Counted from the stretch's first letter, positions 1-9,290 are shown. The stretch is DNA of 51,267 bases from JAHDBG01 sp963922315 (GCA_963922315.1 CAWUID010000010.1:1-51267), one strand, 5' to 3'. A program made the numbers and translations. Notes: generated from the sequence alone by a model not told the origin.

Positions 1-530
1 TATGGCTGGAAAATGATGCCCATTGTACCAAACAAGACTTAACCAAAATCCTGACTATAAAAAAATAATAAAAGCGAATTCAGGAAAAACTATAAGCTTA
101 AGATAAAGAGATCTTTTGGTCTTTTTATGGAAGTAAACCAAGAAGATTGTAGAAAACAAAAAAATCAAAAAATATTTATTTAATAAAGACTATAAATGCA
201 TGTATTTCACATAAATTTATCGGATTATTCATCAATTTAGCAACAAAATGCCAGTTATTTTTCTTGTGGACTTAAACTATGATCACACCGGGAACTGCTG
301 CGGGAAATGTTTACCTCCCGTGAAAGAATAAAAAGACCCGGCCCTTTATTATAGCGATTGGCGGAGAGCGGCTGTTGACAAGGCCGGAGTGGCGCTGCAT
401 AATTCCAAGTTAACGTCAGTTCAGAAAAACGAAGCGCAAGATAATGATATTATTTAGAGAGCGCATACTATACGCTCAGAGTATGGATAGTGCAAGTCTT
501 TTGGGCTGTGCTTTTTACATCAGTTTCTAA

Positions 531-639
531 GAGCCTGTTTACAATCTGATGCATAATGCCGTATACAGCAAAAAACAGGCTCAAAATGGCTACTATATCG
601 CTTACATACCGTACCTTTCACTGGATCGTAAACAGGTTC
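531..639. mobile_element. 109-bp MITE with IS5-like terminal inverted repeats
   Basis: The left end GAGCCTGTTTACAATC and the reverse complement of the right end, GAACCTGTTTACGATC, match at 14 of 16 positions. The element is flanked by TAA on both sides (528-530 and 640-642), which fits a 3-bp TNA target duplication of the kind made by some IS5-family groups. The first 16 bases of its right terminus are identical to the IS end at 51217, so the two were probably moved by the same transposase. A second copy of the motif, AAACAGGCTC at 573-582, also pairs with the left end. There is no coding capacity. Confidence 0.8.
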
Positions 640-1141
640 TAACGAAATATTACGTTTGTTTCAATAAAAACGCGACATGTTAGAAAGCTAACTATTGTAT
701 AAACGACTTATTTGTTCATCTCCACTCGCTATTCCGCTGCGGACTGCGCAAACCTGACAAGTATGAATGAGAGTGAATTAGTATTAACACTGCCTTTATG
801 GCTAGCCAAGCAATCGTCGGTCGTAACTGATTCACATCTTCTCATTCAGGGGTGCTACTTAATGCCCGGGTAGAGAATAAGAGTGAGTACCGCAAGAAAT
901 CTTCGAGCAGGACGATAAATTTGCTGTCGCCAACAGCTAATTGCACCATATAAATGAACACAGTATATGGGCTTGACTCGGTTGCTTAATAGCTAAGTTT
1001 CAGGGTCGGACAGATTTTTTATGCCTGAAAACTACGTTTAGTGATTATGAACTTAAGAGCAGTTCATTCGAGGTACTGATAATAAAAAAGACTCTGGATA
1101 ATAAGAAATATTGTTGAGCCGTCCGAGAATGGCCTATACCC

Positions 1142-1255
1142 AAGCCTTGCATGATTAAGGTGCTAGATTCAGTCCATGTCAGGAGAGTGCACGAGTTGAG
1201 CTTTACTTGTATGCACTTTCATTTCATGGCTGAAGTTCTTCTTCATGCAAGGCTT
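1142..1255. other. Long imperfect hairpin, possible structured RNA or MITE
   Basis: The outer arms AAGCCTTGCATGA (1142-1154) and TCATGCAAGGCTT (1243-1255) are exactly complementary. Inside them TTCAGTCCATG can pair with CATGGCTGAA, and AGAGTGCA with TGCACTTT, so the whole 114-base stretch can fold into one long rod. The right arm runs into TTTTTCTTTT, so on the plus strand it could end a transcript. I do not recognise the family, and a small inverted-repeat element is an equally good reading. A 97-codon open frame overlaps it but has no visible ribosome binding site. Confidence 0.4.
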
Positions 1256-1454
1256 TTTCTTTTGTCGTTCTTAAAAATCAACAAAACTGGAGTTACTGCC
1301 TCTGCTGTACCTGATCAACATCATGCTGATATCTGGATATGCAAGCGTGATTTAGTATATCCTTCGCCACACCCGATTTTTGCGACATTCTGGCTGATTG
1401 AACGAGGACAGAATCAGTCGCCGATAGCTAGCGAACGTTTTTAATCTGAGAATT

Positions 1455-1558
1455 TCCCCGCAGCTTGCTGCGGGGACAAAGTCATGGGGGTTTCCAAAGG
1501 GGGAGGGGCGTAGCTCTCACCCCTTTGGCCGTGGGCGAGGTTTCATACCTCGCCCACG
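1455..1558. other. Three consecutive GC-rich stem-loops
   Basis: Three stems follow each other within 104 bases: 1455-1476 (10-11 bp stem, TT loop), 1494-1502 pairing with 1520-1528 (CCAAAGGGG/CCCCTTTGG), and 1530-1541 pairing with 1547-1558 (12 bp, perfect, 5-base loop). Each is far more stable than expected by chance and none is followed by a T-run. Their order resembles a structured RNA or the non-coding end of a mobile element, but I cannot assign a class. Confidence 0.5.
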
Positions 1559-2199
1559 ATTTAAAATTTGATTCAGTTTCAAGGCGTGACTTCGCCTGTT
1601 TTCCGGGCTGACTGTGTTGCAATTTGTCACAATAGAGTGACTATCCCTCTTCATTGCGACTTGTCAGCACAAAAAATGATTCAACATTATTTCCACTCAG
1701 CTTGTTGAGAATGCTACTTGGCTGAGATATGACACCATATTTAACGTATGGCTTTCCTGAGTCTCAATCGTATGACAGCTATCGTCGGGATTGGTTTCAG
1801 TTTATGGAAGGCTATCTGTGCATCTGACCAGACAGATAGCAAAAAAGCAAAGTGCTAAGCTGTCGTTTTTCAGAAAACCTGAATAACCTAAGGGGTGTTC
1901 TCAAGCAACTTCGTGGTTTGATTTCGGCCCTTTTCTGCGCTGACAGTACCGGAGGATATCGACTACCTTGGCACCCCCTATGTGGTGACGCAACGCTTCG
2001 TTATCAAGTGGGCACAGATCTGGTTAGCCGGTTTTATATTGCCTCTGTGTCTGACCTCGGGTTTGGAGCGTGAGCCCGGTTACGCGGATGATTCCAGTAA
2101 GTTGGATCAAGGTTCCTGGATATGCTTCCCTCGATCACTGTGGTTGACACGGAGATTCTGTCAAAAGCCAGAACACAACCGGAGTAAACAGATGCCGGC

Positions 2200-2226
2200 C
2201 TGCCAGCCCCGATTCGGGGTTGGCAG
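2200..2226 (+). terminator. Stem-loop just beyond tsaB, T-run on the plus strand
   Basis: The arms CTGCCAgCCCC and GGGGtTGGCAG close around a short loop, and the plus strand continues into five T residues. It therefore best fits termination of plus-strand transcription from the gene-poor region. On the minus strand, downstream of tsaB, the stem lacks a following T-run, so any role there is less certain. Confidence 0.5.
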
Positions 2227-2233
2227 ATCGTTT

Positions 2234-2920
2234 TTATGATTTTTTTTGTGCTACCTGATTGCGCAGGTAGGTAGGTTGTGCCCGTTCGGCGCTGACATAG
2301 CGCTGTTGCAACCAGTCTGTAGCACCCAGCCTGACAACATCTTGTGCCTGTACAAATGCATCCGGATGTACTTGTTGCACCGGGCTATATTGTTGCAGTG
2401 TGTCAGCATAGCTGGCCCAGGCACTGCCAGCACCGTGCCATTTTTCGGATGCAGAATAGTAGTCTGACCCTATTATTGCGTCTGGAGCACAAAGTTGTTC
2501 TTCACACTGGCTCTGCATAACCCCCTGATTGTCGCGAATAAACACTCCCCAGTAGACTTCGTGCATCCGTGCATCCAAACCAGCCAGAACATACTTTGCC
2601 TGATGTTCACGCGCTGCACCCTGTGCCAGTGCACGCAAGCTGGAGACGGGTACCACTGGCAGGTCGTGTGCCAGTGCGATACCCTGCGTCACAGCAGTGG
2701 CAATCCGCACTCCGGTGAAAGATCCGGGGCCACAGGCAAATGCAATGCTATCTAATTGTGATAGCCGGACTCCGCCTTCTGCCAGTAACGTGTCAGCCAT
2801 TGGCAACAAGTGCTCATTATGTTGTCTGGCTTCAGTAGTGCAACGTTGTTGTATCTCATCATCAATCAATAACGCGACAGAACAGGCGGTTTCAGTGGCA
2901 TCCAGTGCAAGTAGTTTCAT
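2234..2920 (-). CDS. tsaB: tRNA t6A biosynthesis protein TsaB
   Basis: TsaB is the non-catalytic partner of TsaD in the TsaBDE complex that adds the threonylcarbamoyl group to A37 of ANN-decoding tRNAs in the cytoplasm. The 228-residue product begins MKLLALDATETACSVAL, the ASKHA-fold phosphate-1 strand. It carries the family signature CGPGSFTGVRIA at about residues 63-74, and its length is normal for gammaproteobacteria. The start overlaps the yoaA stop by four bases (ATGA), so the two genes are translationally coupled, a pairing common in this class. The C-terminus YLRNQVAQKK is also typical of TsaB. Confidence 0.95.
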   Translation of the reverse strand: MKLLALDATETACSVALLIDDEIQQRCTTEARQHNEHLLPMADTLLAEGGVRLSQLDSIAFACGPGSFTGVRIATAVTQGIALAHDLPVVPVSSLRALAQGAAREHQAKYVLAGLDARMHEVYWGVFIRDNQGVMQSQCEEQLCAPDAIIGSDYYSASEKWHGAGSAWASYADTLQQYSPVQQVHPDAFVQAQDVVRLGATDWLQQRYVSAERAQPTYLRNQVAQKKS

Positions 2921-4836
2921 TGTTGGTGAATAAAGTTGAGTGCAACCTCAGGGTCGCGGGTACGGGCAAAGTCGGGCATAGCTGCCAGAAAGGTATGACC
3001 ATATGATTTTTTCAGCAACCGGGGATCGCACAGCATAAATATGCCACGATCTGTTGCATCGCGGATCAGGCGGCCGGCACCTTGTTTCAGTGTGATGGCT
3101 GCTTGTGGTACCTGGTAGGTGATAAATGGATTCTGACCGCTGGCGCGGATTGCATCCAGCCGGGCCTGTAATACCGGATCGCCGGGTGAAGCGAACGGGA
3201 GCTTGTCGATGACGACCAGAGACAGGGCATCACCACGCACATCCACGCCTTCCCAGAAACTGGCAGTGCCGAGCAAAATTGCATGGCCTTGTTCTACGAA
3301 TTGTGCAATCAGTTCACCTTTCGGTGCATCTCCCTGCACCAGAATCGGAAACTCCAGGCCAGCCTGGTGTAATCGGTCTGCGGCCTCATGTAACGCGCGA
3401 TAACTGGTGAATAATAAAAAAGCACGTCCCTGATTTGCCCGGATCAGAGGCAGAGCAGCATCCAGAATAGCTGTGACATAGCGTGGTTCATGTGGTAATG
3501 GCAGGTTACGTGGGACGTACCACAAGGCTTGTTGCGCAAAGTCAAACGGGCTGTCCCATTGCTGACAGGGCACATCATGCAGGCCGAGTTCGTGTTGAAA
3601 GTGAGTAAAATTCTCACCGACCGCCAGGGTAGCTGAGGTAAAGATCCAACTGGCCGGGTAGTCAGCCATCCGGTTACTGAACAAATCAGCGATATTGAGT
3701 GGGGTGAGGTGTAACCGGATACTCTGGCTGAATAATTCAAACCAGCGGATCATCGGTTGTGCGTCGCCTTCCGGGCGCCGTAGCCGTTGCAGCAGATTGC
3801 TGATTTCCTGACAACGTTCCTGGCAGTGCGCCAATTGTTTGCCGCGTCCGGCGATCAGTTCGAGTGTTTTATGTACTGCATGCAACGCTTGTTCTGATTG
3901 ATCCAGTGCCGTCTGCACAGCGGTGTCGTCGGTGATTTCAGCCCAGGCATGACGTCCGGTGCCGGCATTGAATGCGAGGCGCAGATCGTAAGTGGTCTTT
4001 TTCAATTGATCCAGCTCGACCGGAAAATCGGCCAGATCACCGGCTTCTTCATAATAAGCGGCCAGGGTGTCCCGAATAAATTCCAACAACTGACGGCTAC
4101 TCAGGCTGTCACCGAAAAAGCCACCGGCGATATCAGCCAGCTGATGGGCTTCGTCAATAATAAACACATCCGCTGCCGGGAGCAGTTCTCCGAATCCGCT
4201 TTCTTTCAGTGACAGGTCTGCGCATAAAAGGTGGTGGTTGATTACCACAATGTCTGCTTCCTGCGCCTGCCGCCGCGCTTCGACCAGGTGGCAGTCTTTC
4301 CAGTGCGGGCATTCCTGCCCGAGGCAATTATCTATCGTCGAGGTCACTTGTGGCCAGACGGTAGCATCTTCCGGAATGCCGGATAACTCAGCAATATCGC
4401 CGCGTGTGGTGTGTTGTGCCCAATCCTGTACCTGCAACAGCCAGCGCAATACATCTTTGGGTTGACCCCGGGCATCGCGCAGCGCAGACTCTAATCGCTG
4501 ATGGCACAGGTAATTTGCCCGGCCCTTCAAGAGCGCGATTTTCGCCGGGCTGGCCATGGTCGCCTGCAGGCGTGGCAGATCACGCAGAAATAATTGATCC
4601 TGCAGGTTGCGGGTGCCGGTTGAAATGATTACCTTCATTCCGGACAGCAGAGCAGGCGTCAGGTAGGCAAATGTTTTGCCGGTGCCGGTACCAGCCTCAG
4701 CAATCAGGTGTGTTTGCTGTTCTATCGCCTGCATCACCGCAACGGCCATCTCCACCTGTTGTGGTCGGTGCATGAAGCCTGTAATCTGCCGGGCCAGCAG
4801 GCCGGTCGGGCCTAAAATATCTGTAATTGCGTCCAT
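2917..4836 (-). CDS. yoaA: DinG-family ATP-dependent DNA helicase YoaA
   Basis: This is a superfamily 2, XPD-like 5'-3' helicase. YoaA of E. coli works with the HolC (chi) subunit of DNA polymerase III in repair of damaged forks. Walker A GTGTGKT lies at residues 49-55 and the DEAH box at 228-231 (FIIDEAHQLAD). Four cysteines (C111, C171, C176, C182) between them fit the iron-sulfur cluster of the XPD/DinG group. The C-terminal helicase half has QGAGRLIRDATDRG, motif VI, near residue 590. The 639-residue length is normal. It is the first gene of a two-gene operon with tsaB and faces the potassium channel gene divergently across 22 bases. Confidence 0.93.
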   Translation of the reverse strand: MDAITDILGPTGLLARQITGFMHRPQQVEMAVAVMQAIEQQTHLIAEAGTGTGKTFAYLTPALLSGMKVIISTGTRNLQDQLFLRDLPRLQATMASPAKIALLKGRANYLCHQRLESALRDARGQPKDVLRWLLQVQDWAQHTTRGDIAELSGIPEDATVWPQVTSTIDNCLGQECPHWKDCHLVEARRQAQEADIVVINHHLLCADLSLKESGFGELLPAADVFIIDEAHQLADIAGGFFGDSLSSRQLLEFIRDTLAAYYEEAGDLADFPVELDQLKKTTYDLRLAFNAGTGRHAWAEITDDTAVQTALDQSEQALHAVHKTLELIAGRGKQLAHCQERCQEISNLLQRLRRPEGDAQPMIRWFELFSQSIRLHLTPLNIADLFSNRMADYPASWIFTSATLAVGENFTHFQHELGLHDVPCQQWDSPFDFAQQALWYVPRNLPLPHEPRYVTAILDAALPLIRANQGRAFLLFTSYRALHEAADRLHQAGLEFPILVQGDAPKGELIAQFVEQGHAILLGTASFWEGVDVRGDALSLVVIDKLPFASPGDPVLQARLDAIRASGQNPFITYQVPQAAITLKQGAGRLIRDATDRGIFMLCDPRLLKKSYGHTFLAAMPDFARTRDPEVALNFIHQQ

Positions 4837-4858
4837 ACTTTGTTTGCTTAATTGATAG

Positions 4859-5902
4859 ATGCTGACATTTAACTCACTGTCACGTTTTAACCGCTGGTTA
4901 GCGCGAGCCTATGCACACGCGAGTCAGTTACGCTGGAGTTTCGTAGCATTGCTTGGTGTGGGCCATGTGACACTGAGCTATGTATTATTACAGGCTGTTG
5001 AGGAGCGGCTGGCTGCTCCGGATGTGTTCTGGTATTTTTATATCACCACTGCAACCACAGTCGGTTATGGTGACTTTTCGCCGACTTCAGTCTCAGGGCG
5101 CTGGATTGTGACCTTGTTCGTGATGCCTGGCGGTATTGTATTATTTACCACTGTGTTAGCGAAGCTGATTCAGGATGTGACGAATGCCTGGAGAAAACGC
5201 ATGAAGGGCCTGAAAGATTTTTCACAGATGTCCGGTCATCTGGTGGTGGTTGGCTGGTGTGTACAACGTACAGCGCGGATAGTGCAATTGATCCGGGGAG
5301 ATGCCTCTGAGCAACGGGATATCATTTTGTTAGCGCAGTTAAATGAAAATCCGCTGCCGGATGATATCCACTTTGTCCATACATCGAATCTCTCAGCATC
5401 GGCTGCGATTCAGCAGGCGGGTGTGCCGCGAGCTGATTTTGTGATGATCCTGGGTCAGGATGATAACGAATCGCTGACCGCTGCCCTGGCAGTCGGTGCC
5501 ATATATACCGGTCATCTGGTGGTCTATTTTGAACAGGCCAGTTATGCCAGGTTGTTGCGTCAGCATTGTCCGAATGCAGAAGCTGTGGTGTCGCTGTCTG
5601 TGGAGAACCTGGTGCGTACCGCGCAGGATCCAGGTTCTTCGTCGGTAGTGACACAATTATTATCGAATTTAGAAGGCCAGACGCAGTATCGTGTCCGGGT
5701 ACCACCCAATCAGGCTACTGTGACTTATGGTGAACTGTTTTTATTGTTCAAACAACGACATGATGCAACTTTGCTGGGCCTGGCCGACCAGACTGGCAGG
5801 GTGCAGCTCAACCCCGGTTCAGCTACACCTGTTGTCGCCGGTGATGCGTTATATTTCATGGCAGCCAGGCGACTGCGCAGCTCAGAAGTTGACTGGCCTT
5901 AG
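4859..5902 (+). CDS. Two-TM potassium channel with C-terminal TrkA-N/RCK region
   Basis: A membrane segment at about residues 27-46 is followed by a pore helix and the potassium selectivity filter TVGYGD at 67-72, then a second membrane segment at about 82-103. The remaining 240 residues form a cytoplasmic regulatory region with the beta-alpha order of TrkA-N/RCK domains. The Rossmann glycine pattern is degraded: LVVVGWCVQRTARI keeps only the first glycine of GxGxxG, so classical NAD(H) binding is doubtful. The architecture resembles MthK/Kch-type channels. The gene starts 22 bases from divergent yoaA. I choose the ATG at 4859; no strong ribosome binding site is evident. Confidence 0.88.
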   Translation: MLTFNSLSRFNRWLARAYAHASQLRWSFVALLGVGHVTLSYVLLQAVEERLAAPDVFWYFYITTATTVGYGDFSPTSVSGRWIVTLFVMPGGIVLFTTVLAKLIQDVTNAWRKRMKGLKDFSQMSGHLVVVGWCVQRTARIVQLIRGDASEQRDIILLAQLNENPLPDDIHFVHTSNLSASAAIQQAGVPRADFVMILGQDDNESLTAALAVGAIYTGHLVVYFEQASYARLLRQHCPNAEAVVSLSVENLVRTAQDPGSSSVVTQLLSNLEGQTQYRVRVPPNQATVTYGELFLLFKQRHDATLLGLADQTGRVQLNPGSATPVVAGDALYFMAARRLRSSEVDWP

Positions 5903-5947
5903 CATCTTCTATGTTGGTCCGGATCAGCATTTATTGGCAGATTGTAT

Positions 5948-7306
5948 ATGAATGAGATAGTCCCGGTTGCCGGATCAGCGCAACTGGAGCGGATACACGA
6001 TATTCTGGATTCAGGTGCATTGCGTGCGGCAGTGCGTCTGTTGGACAGCCTGGCTCCGGCTGAGATTGCGCATGTACTGGAGTCACTCCCGCCGACGCAG
6101 CGTGAGATTTTGTGGGGTCTGATCCGCGAGGATTGTGATGGCGAAGTGTTGCTGTCAGTCACGGATGAAGTCCGGGCTGAGCTGACCCGGGGTATGAGCA
6201 TGGCCGCCTGGCTGGCGGCTTCGGATGATCTTGATCCGGACGATCTGGCTGAATTAGTGCGGAAGATGCCGGATGCTGTGACCCGGCAGGTGATCAATGC
6301 GCTGGACGAACAGCATCGCAAGCGATTGGAGGCCGTACTCGCCTGTCCGGAGGATACCGCCGGTGGCCTGATGAATCCGGATACGGTCACGGTGCGCCCT
6401 GAGGTCACATTGGATGTGGTTGCGCGTTATCTGCGCCGACTCGGGAATCAGATGCCGAGTGATACAGATAAGCTGTTTGTGGTCAACCGGGATGATCATT
6501 ACCTCGGTGTATTGCCACTATGGCGTCTGGTGAGTGGTAAGCTGGATCAGAGTGTGGCTGAAGTCATGAGTCTGGATCTGACACCTCTGCCAGTGATGAT
6601 GGCTGCATCCCGGGTGGCGCAACGGTTTGAAGCCCATGATTTATTATCAGCTCCGGTGGTGGATGAAGCAGGCTGTCTGATTGGCCGGATTACGATTGAT
6701 GATGTGGTGGATATTATCCGGGAAGAGGGGGAGCATCAGTTGCTCGGTCAGGTAGGTTTGTCTGAGTCGGCGGATATGTTCGCACCCGTTTGGGCCAGTG
6801 CCCGGCGGCGGGCAACCTGGCTGGGCGTAAACTTGTTAACCGCTTTTCTCGCTTCCTGGGTGATCGGTCAGTTTGAGCTGGCATTGTCACAGATTGTGGC
6901 GTTGGCGATTCTGATGCCGATTGTCGCGAGTATGGGGGGCATTGCGGGCAGCCAGACCCTGACTCTGGCGATTCGAGGGATTGCTCTGGGCCAGCTGAGT
7001 ACCAAAAATATGCCGCATCTGATCTGGAAGGAGCTGGCCGTTGGCGCAGTGAATAGCCTGATCTGGGCAACCGTGGTGGCTATTCTGGTTGCGTTATGGT
7101 TTGCCAGTTGGAGCCTGGCAGTGTTAATCGGTGTGGCGATGACGATCAATCTGTTGTTTGCGGTGTTGTCCGGCGCTTTTCTGCCGCTTTTGTTGCAACG
7201 GGTGGGGATTGATCCGGCCCTGGCAGGTTCAGTGTTGTTGACAACAGTGACTGATGTGGTCGGTTTTATGGCCTTCCTGGGTCTCGCAACCTTGTTTTTG
7301 TTATGA
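5948..7306 (+). CDS. mgtE: MgtE-family magnesium transporter
   Basis: MgtE is a dimeric inner-membrane magnesium channel whose cytoplasmic domains close it when Mg2+ is high. Residues 10-125 form the helical MgtE N domain, residues about 135-260 hold the paired CBS domains (DTAGGLMN, then APVVDEAGCLIGRITIDD), and the last 180 residues contain about five membrane helices. The conserved membrane motif MGGIAGSQTLTLAIRG and the aspartate in TTVTDVVGF line the ion path in known members. I use the ATG at 5948 because the frame otherwise begins at TTG two codons earlier. The stop overlaps the rsmG start by four bases. Confidence 0.93.
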   Translation: MNEIVPVAGSAQLERIHDILDSGALRAAVRLLDSLAPAEIAHVLESLPPTQREILWGLIREDCDGEVLLSVTDEVRAELTRGMSMAAWLAASDDLDPDDLAELVRKMPDAVTRQVINALDEQHRKRLEAVLACPEDTAGGLMNPDTVTVRPEVTLDVVARYLRRLGNQMPSDTDKLFVVNRDDHYLGVLPLWRLVSGKLDQSVAEVMSLDLTPLPVMMAASRVAQRFEAHDLLSAPVVDEAGCLIGRITIDDVVDIIREEGEHQLLGQVGLSESADMFAPVWASARRRATWLGVNLLTAFLASWVIGQFELALSQIVALAILMPIVASMGGIAGSQTLTLAIRGIALGQLSTKNMPHLIWKELAVGAVNSLIWATVVAILVALWFASWSLAVLIGVAMTINLLFAVLSGAFLPLLLQRVGIDPALAGSVLLTTVTDVVGFMAFLGLATLFLL

Positions 7307-7947
7307 CATCTGCTGCCGATTACCGCAAGCTCTGGCAACATCAGTTATGTGCTGGACTGGATCAGATGCAGTTGACAGCGGACGGTGCGTTGCAGGCTGC
7401 ATTACTGGATTATCTGGCGCTGTTGTGGCAGTGGAATCAAGCATTTAACCTGACTGCGATTCGCGATCCGCAACAGATGGTGGCGCGCCAGTTATTAGAC
7501 TGTCTGGCAATTCTGCCTCAGGTACAGGGGCCGCGTCTGCTGGATGTGGGCTCCGGCGCCGGATTGCCAGGCATTCCACTGGCACTGGCACGACCGGACT
7601 GGCAATGGACATTACTGGATGCGAATGGCAAAAAGATCCGTTTTATCCAGCAGGTAGTCACTCGGCTTGGTCTGGCCAATGTGACTCCGGTCCAGGCGCG
7701 CCTGGAAGATTTCCGGACAGGTGTCGGGTTTGACACGATCACAGCCCGGGCATTTGCTGCACCGCCAAAGCTGGTATCCGCTACCGCAACGTTACGTGCG
7801 GATACTGGTTGTTGGGCGCTGATGCTGGGACGTTATCCGGCAGCACAGGTGACAGCATGGCTGGATGCTTCAGGTCATCATTATCAGGTTGTACCCTTGG
7901 TAGTTCCGGATGAGCCGGGGCAGCGTCACCTGTTACTCATCCGATAA
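7303..7947 (+). CDS. rsmG: 16S rRNA (guanine-527-N7)-methyltransferase RsmG
   Basis: RsmG (GidB) methylates N7 of G527 in 16S rRNA with S-adenosylmethionine. The 214-residue product has the family N-terminal helices, the conserved NLTAIRDPQQMVARQLLD (residues 49-66) and SAM motif I LLDVGSGAGLPGIPLALA (79-96), followed by LLDANGKK. The gene is not beside mnmG (gidA), its usual partner near the origin in gammaproteobacteria, but is coupled to mgtE by ATGA. The usual RH-LDS-LA reading appears here as RQLLDCLA, a small deviation. Confidence 0.95.
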   Translation: MTSAADYRKLWQHQLCAGLDQMQLTADGALQAALLDYLALLWQWNQAFNLTAIRDPQQMVARQLLDCLAILPQVQGPRLLDVGSGAGLPGIPLALARPDWQWTLLDANGKKIRFIQQVVTRLGLANVTPVQARLEDFRTGVGFDTITARAFAAPPKLVSATATLRADTGCWALMLGRYPAAQVTAWLDASGHHYQVVPLVVPDEPGQRHLLLIR

Positions 7948-7966
7948 ACAGGCGAAGATACTATTG

Positions 7967-9289
7967 ATGACTCATCATCCATTGCAACGTGATTTATTTG
8001 TTGACTGGTTTCGCGACGCAACTTCATATGTACATGCCCACCGGGATTGCATCATGGTGCTTTCTTTTGGTGGTGAGGTATTGAATGACCTATCGTGTTT
8101 CACGGCACTGATTCACGATATTGCGCTGTTAAACGGGCTGGGTGTGAAGCTGGTATTGGTGCCTGGTGTACGACCTCAGATTGAGGCTTGCCTGGCGCTG
8201 GCTGGCTTATCTTCGCGTTTTGTGCAGGGGTTGCGGGTAACAGATACAGAATCACTGGACTGTATCAAGGCGGCTTCCGGTATTGTACGGACGGATATTG
8301 AAGCATTGTTGTCGCTGGGGGTGGCAGATTCACCGATGGCAGGTACCCGGATTCGGGTCATTTCAGGTAATTTTGTCACGGCGAAGCCAGTTGGTGTACT
8401 GGATGGTGTCGACTTTCAGCATACTGGTACGGTACGGCGGGTAGATGTCGCAGGGTTGAGGCTGAGCTTGCAACATCATCAGGTGGTGCTGATTCCACCA
8501 CTGGGCTATGCCTCGACCGGTGACATTTTTAATCTGAACACAAGAGATGTTGCTGCGGAAGTAGCGCAGGCATTAGAAGCGGATAAACTGATCTATCTGA
8601 CCGCGGGAGATGTGATGGCTGAGCTGGCGGCGGATAAAACCCATTTCCTGCCGGATGAAGTGGCCGCACTGTTACAGAACCAGATGCTGGCAGATGATCA
8701 TCGGCATGTTCTGCAGAATGCAGAACAGGCTGCGCGCAATGGTGTGGCGCGTATTCATGTGCTGGATCAGCAGATGAACGGTGCCTTATTAAGCGAGCTG
8801 TTTACCCGGGAAGGTACGGGTGTACTGGTGACTGCGACAGCACTGGAACAAGTGCGTCAGGCAACGGCAGATGACCTGCCGCGCTTGTTAAAGCTGATCC
8901 AGCCGTTTACCCAAGCTGATCGGCTGATTCAACGTTCCGGGGAAGATATTGCGCGGGATACTGACCATTTTCTGGTCGCAGAACGCGACCACAGCTTGTT
9001 GGCATGCGTCGCACTGTATCCGTTCCCGGCGGATGGTCTGGGTGAACTGGCTTGTCTTGCAGTGGATCAACTGCACAATAATGCTGGCCTGGGTGCGAAA
9101 TTATTAGACGCGGTGGAACACCAGGCTAAGGCACAGGGATTACATGGTTTGTTTGTATTGAGTACAAAGACATCACACTGGTTTGCTGAGCGAGGCTTTC
9201 AACCTGCGACCCCGGAACAACTGCCAGCCATACGGCAAGCCAGCTATGACCAGCAGCGGTGTGCCAGAGTCCTCATCAAGCGGTTCTGA
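7967..9289 (+). CDS. argA: Amino-acid N-acetyltransferase ArgA (N-acetylglutamate synthase)
   Basis: This catalyses the first step of arginine synthesis, acetyl-CoA plus glutamate to N-acetylglutamate. Residues 1-285 are an amino-acid-kinase-like domain (LVLVPGVRPQIEACLA near residue 63) that binds arginine for feedback control in E. coli ArgA. Residues about 290-440 are a GNAT acetyltransferase domain with the acetyl-CoA loop NNAGLGAKLLDAVE. The 440-residue length matches E. coli (443). I choose the ATG at 7967 rather than the longer frame from 7910, which would overlap rsmG. The last 50 bases are repeated in degraded form at 10031-10080. Confidence 0.94.
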   Translation: MTHHPLQRDLFVDWFRDATSYVHAHRDCIMVLSFGGEVLNDLSCFTALIHDIALLNGLGVKLVLVPGVRPQIEACLALAGLSSRFVQGLRVTDTESLDCIKAASGIVRTDIEALLSLGVADSPMAGTRIRVISGNFVTAKPVGVLDGVDFQHTGTVRRVDVAGLRLSLQHHQVVLIPPLGYASTGDIFNLNTRDVAAEVAQALEADKLIYLTAGDVMAELAADKTHFLPDEVAALLQNQMLADDHRHVLQNAEQAARNGVARIHVLDQQMNGALLSELFTREGTGVLVTATALEQVRQATADDLPRLLKLIQPFTQADRLIQRSGEDIARDTDHFLVAERDHSLLACVALYPFPADGLGELACLAVDQLHNNAGLGAKLLDAVEHQAKAQGLHGLFVLSTKTSHWFAERGFQPATPEQLPAIRQASYDQQRCARVLIKRF

Positions 9290-9290
9290 T
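9241..9290 (+). repeat. Direct repeat, copy 1: argA 3' end
   Basis: These 50 bases, ending in the argA stop, match 10031-10080 at 44 positions without gaps (offset exactly 790). The mismatches are scattered. The pair brackets the ParDE-like module. Confidence 0.85.

Larger units (their letters stand above)
1..2199. other. Gene-poor intergenic region, about 2.2 kb
   Basis: No open frame here has a convincing ribosome binding site, domain or length; the longest candidates (97, 73 and 85 codons) match nothing I recognise. The first 260 bases are strongly AT-rich, and the rest has composition closer to the genes. Specific structures inside it (a MITE, a long hairpin and a run of three hairpins) are listed separately. 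From about 1560 to 2190 I see only short degenerate frames and one isolated stem (1811-1840) followed by A rather than T residues. It could be a decayed gene region or an accumulation of small mobile elements. Confidence 0.6.

Noticed and set aside
1151..1444. 97-codon open frame on the plus strand
   Set aside because: It starts inside the long hairpin at 1142-1255, has no ribosome binding site and no recognisable family or protein-like pattern.
1811..1840. Stem GCTATCTGT/ACAGATAGC as a terminator
   Set aside because: It is followed by A residues on the plus strand and lacks a T-run on either strand.
1852..2239. Two overlapping short frames of 73 and 85 codons before tsaB
   Set aside because: They run through a terminator-like stem, lack ribosome binding sites and resemble no known protein; more likely decayed sequence.
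5899..6408. 169-codon frame antisense to mgtE
   Set aside because: It is serine- and arginine-rich antisense reading of a clear transporter gene, a by-product of codon bias.
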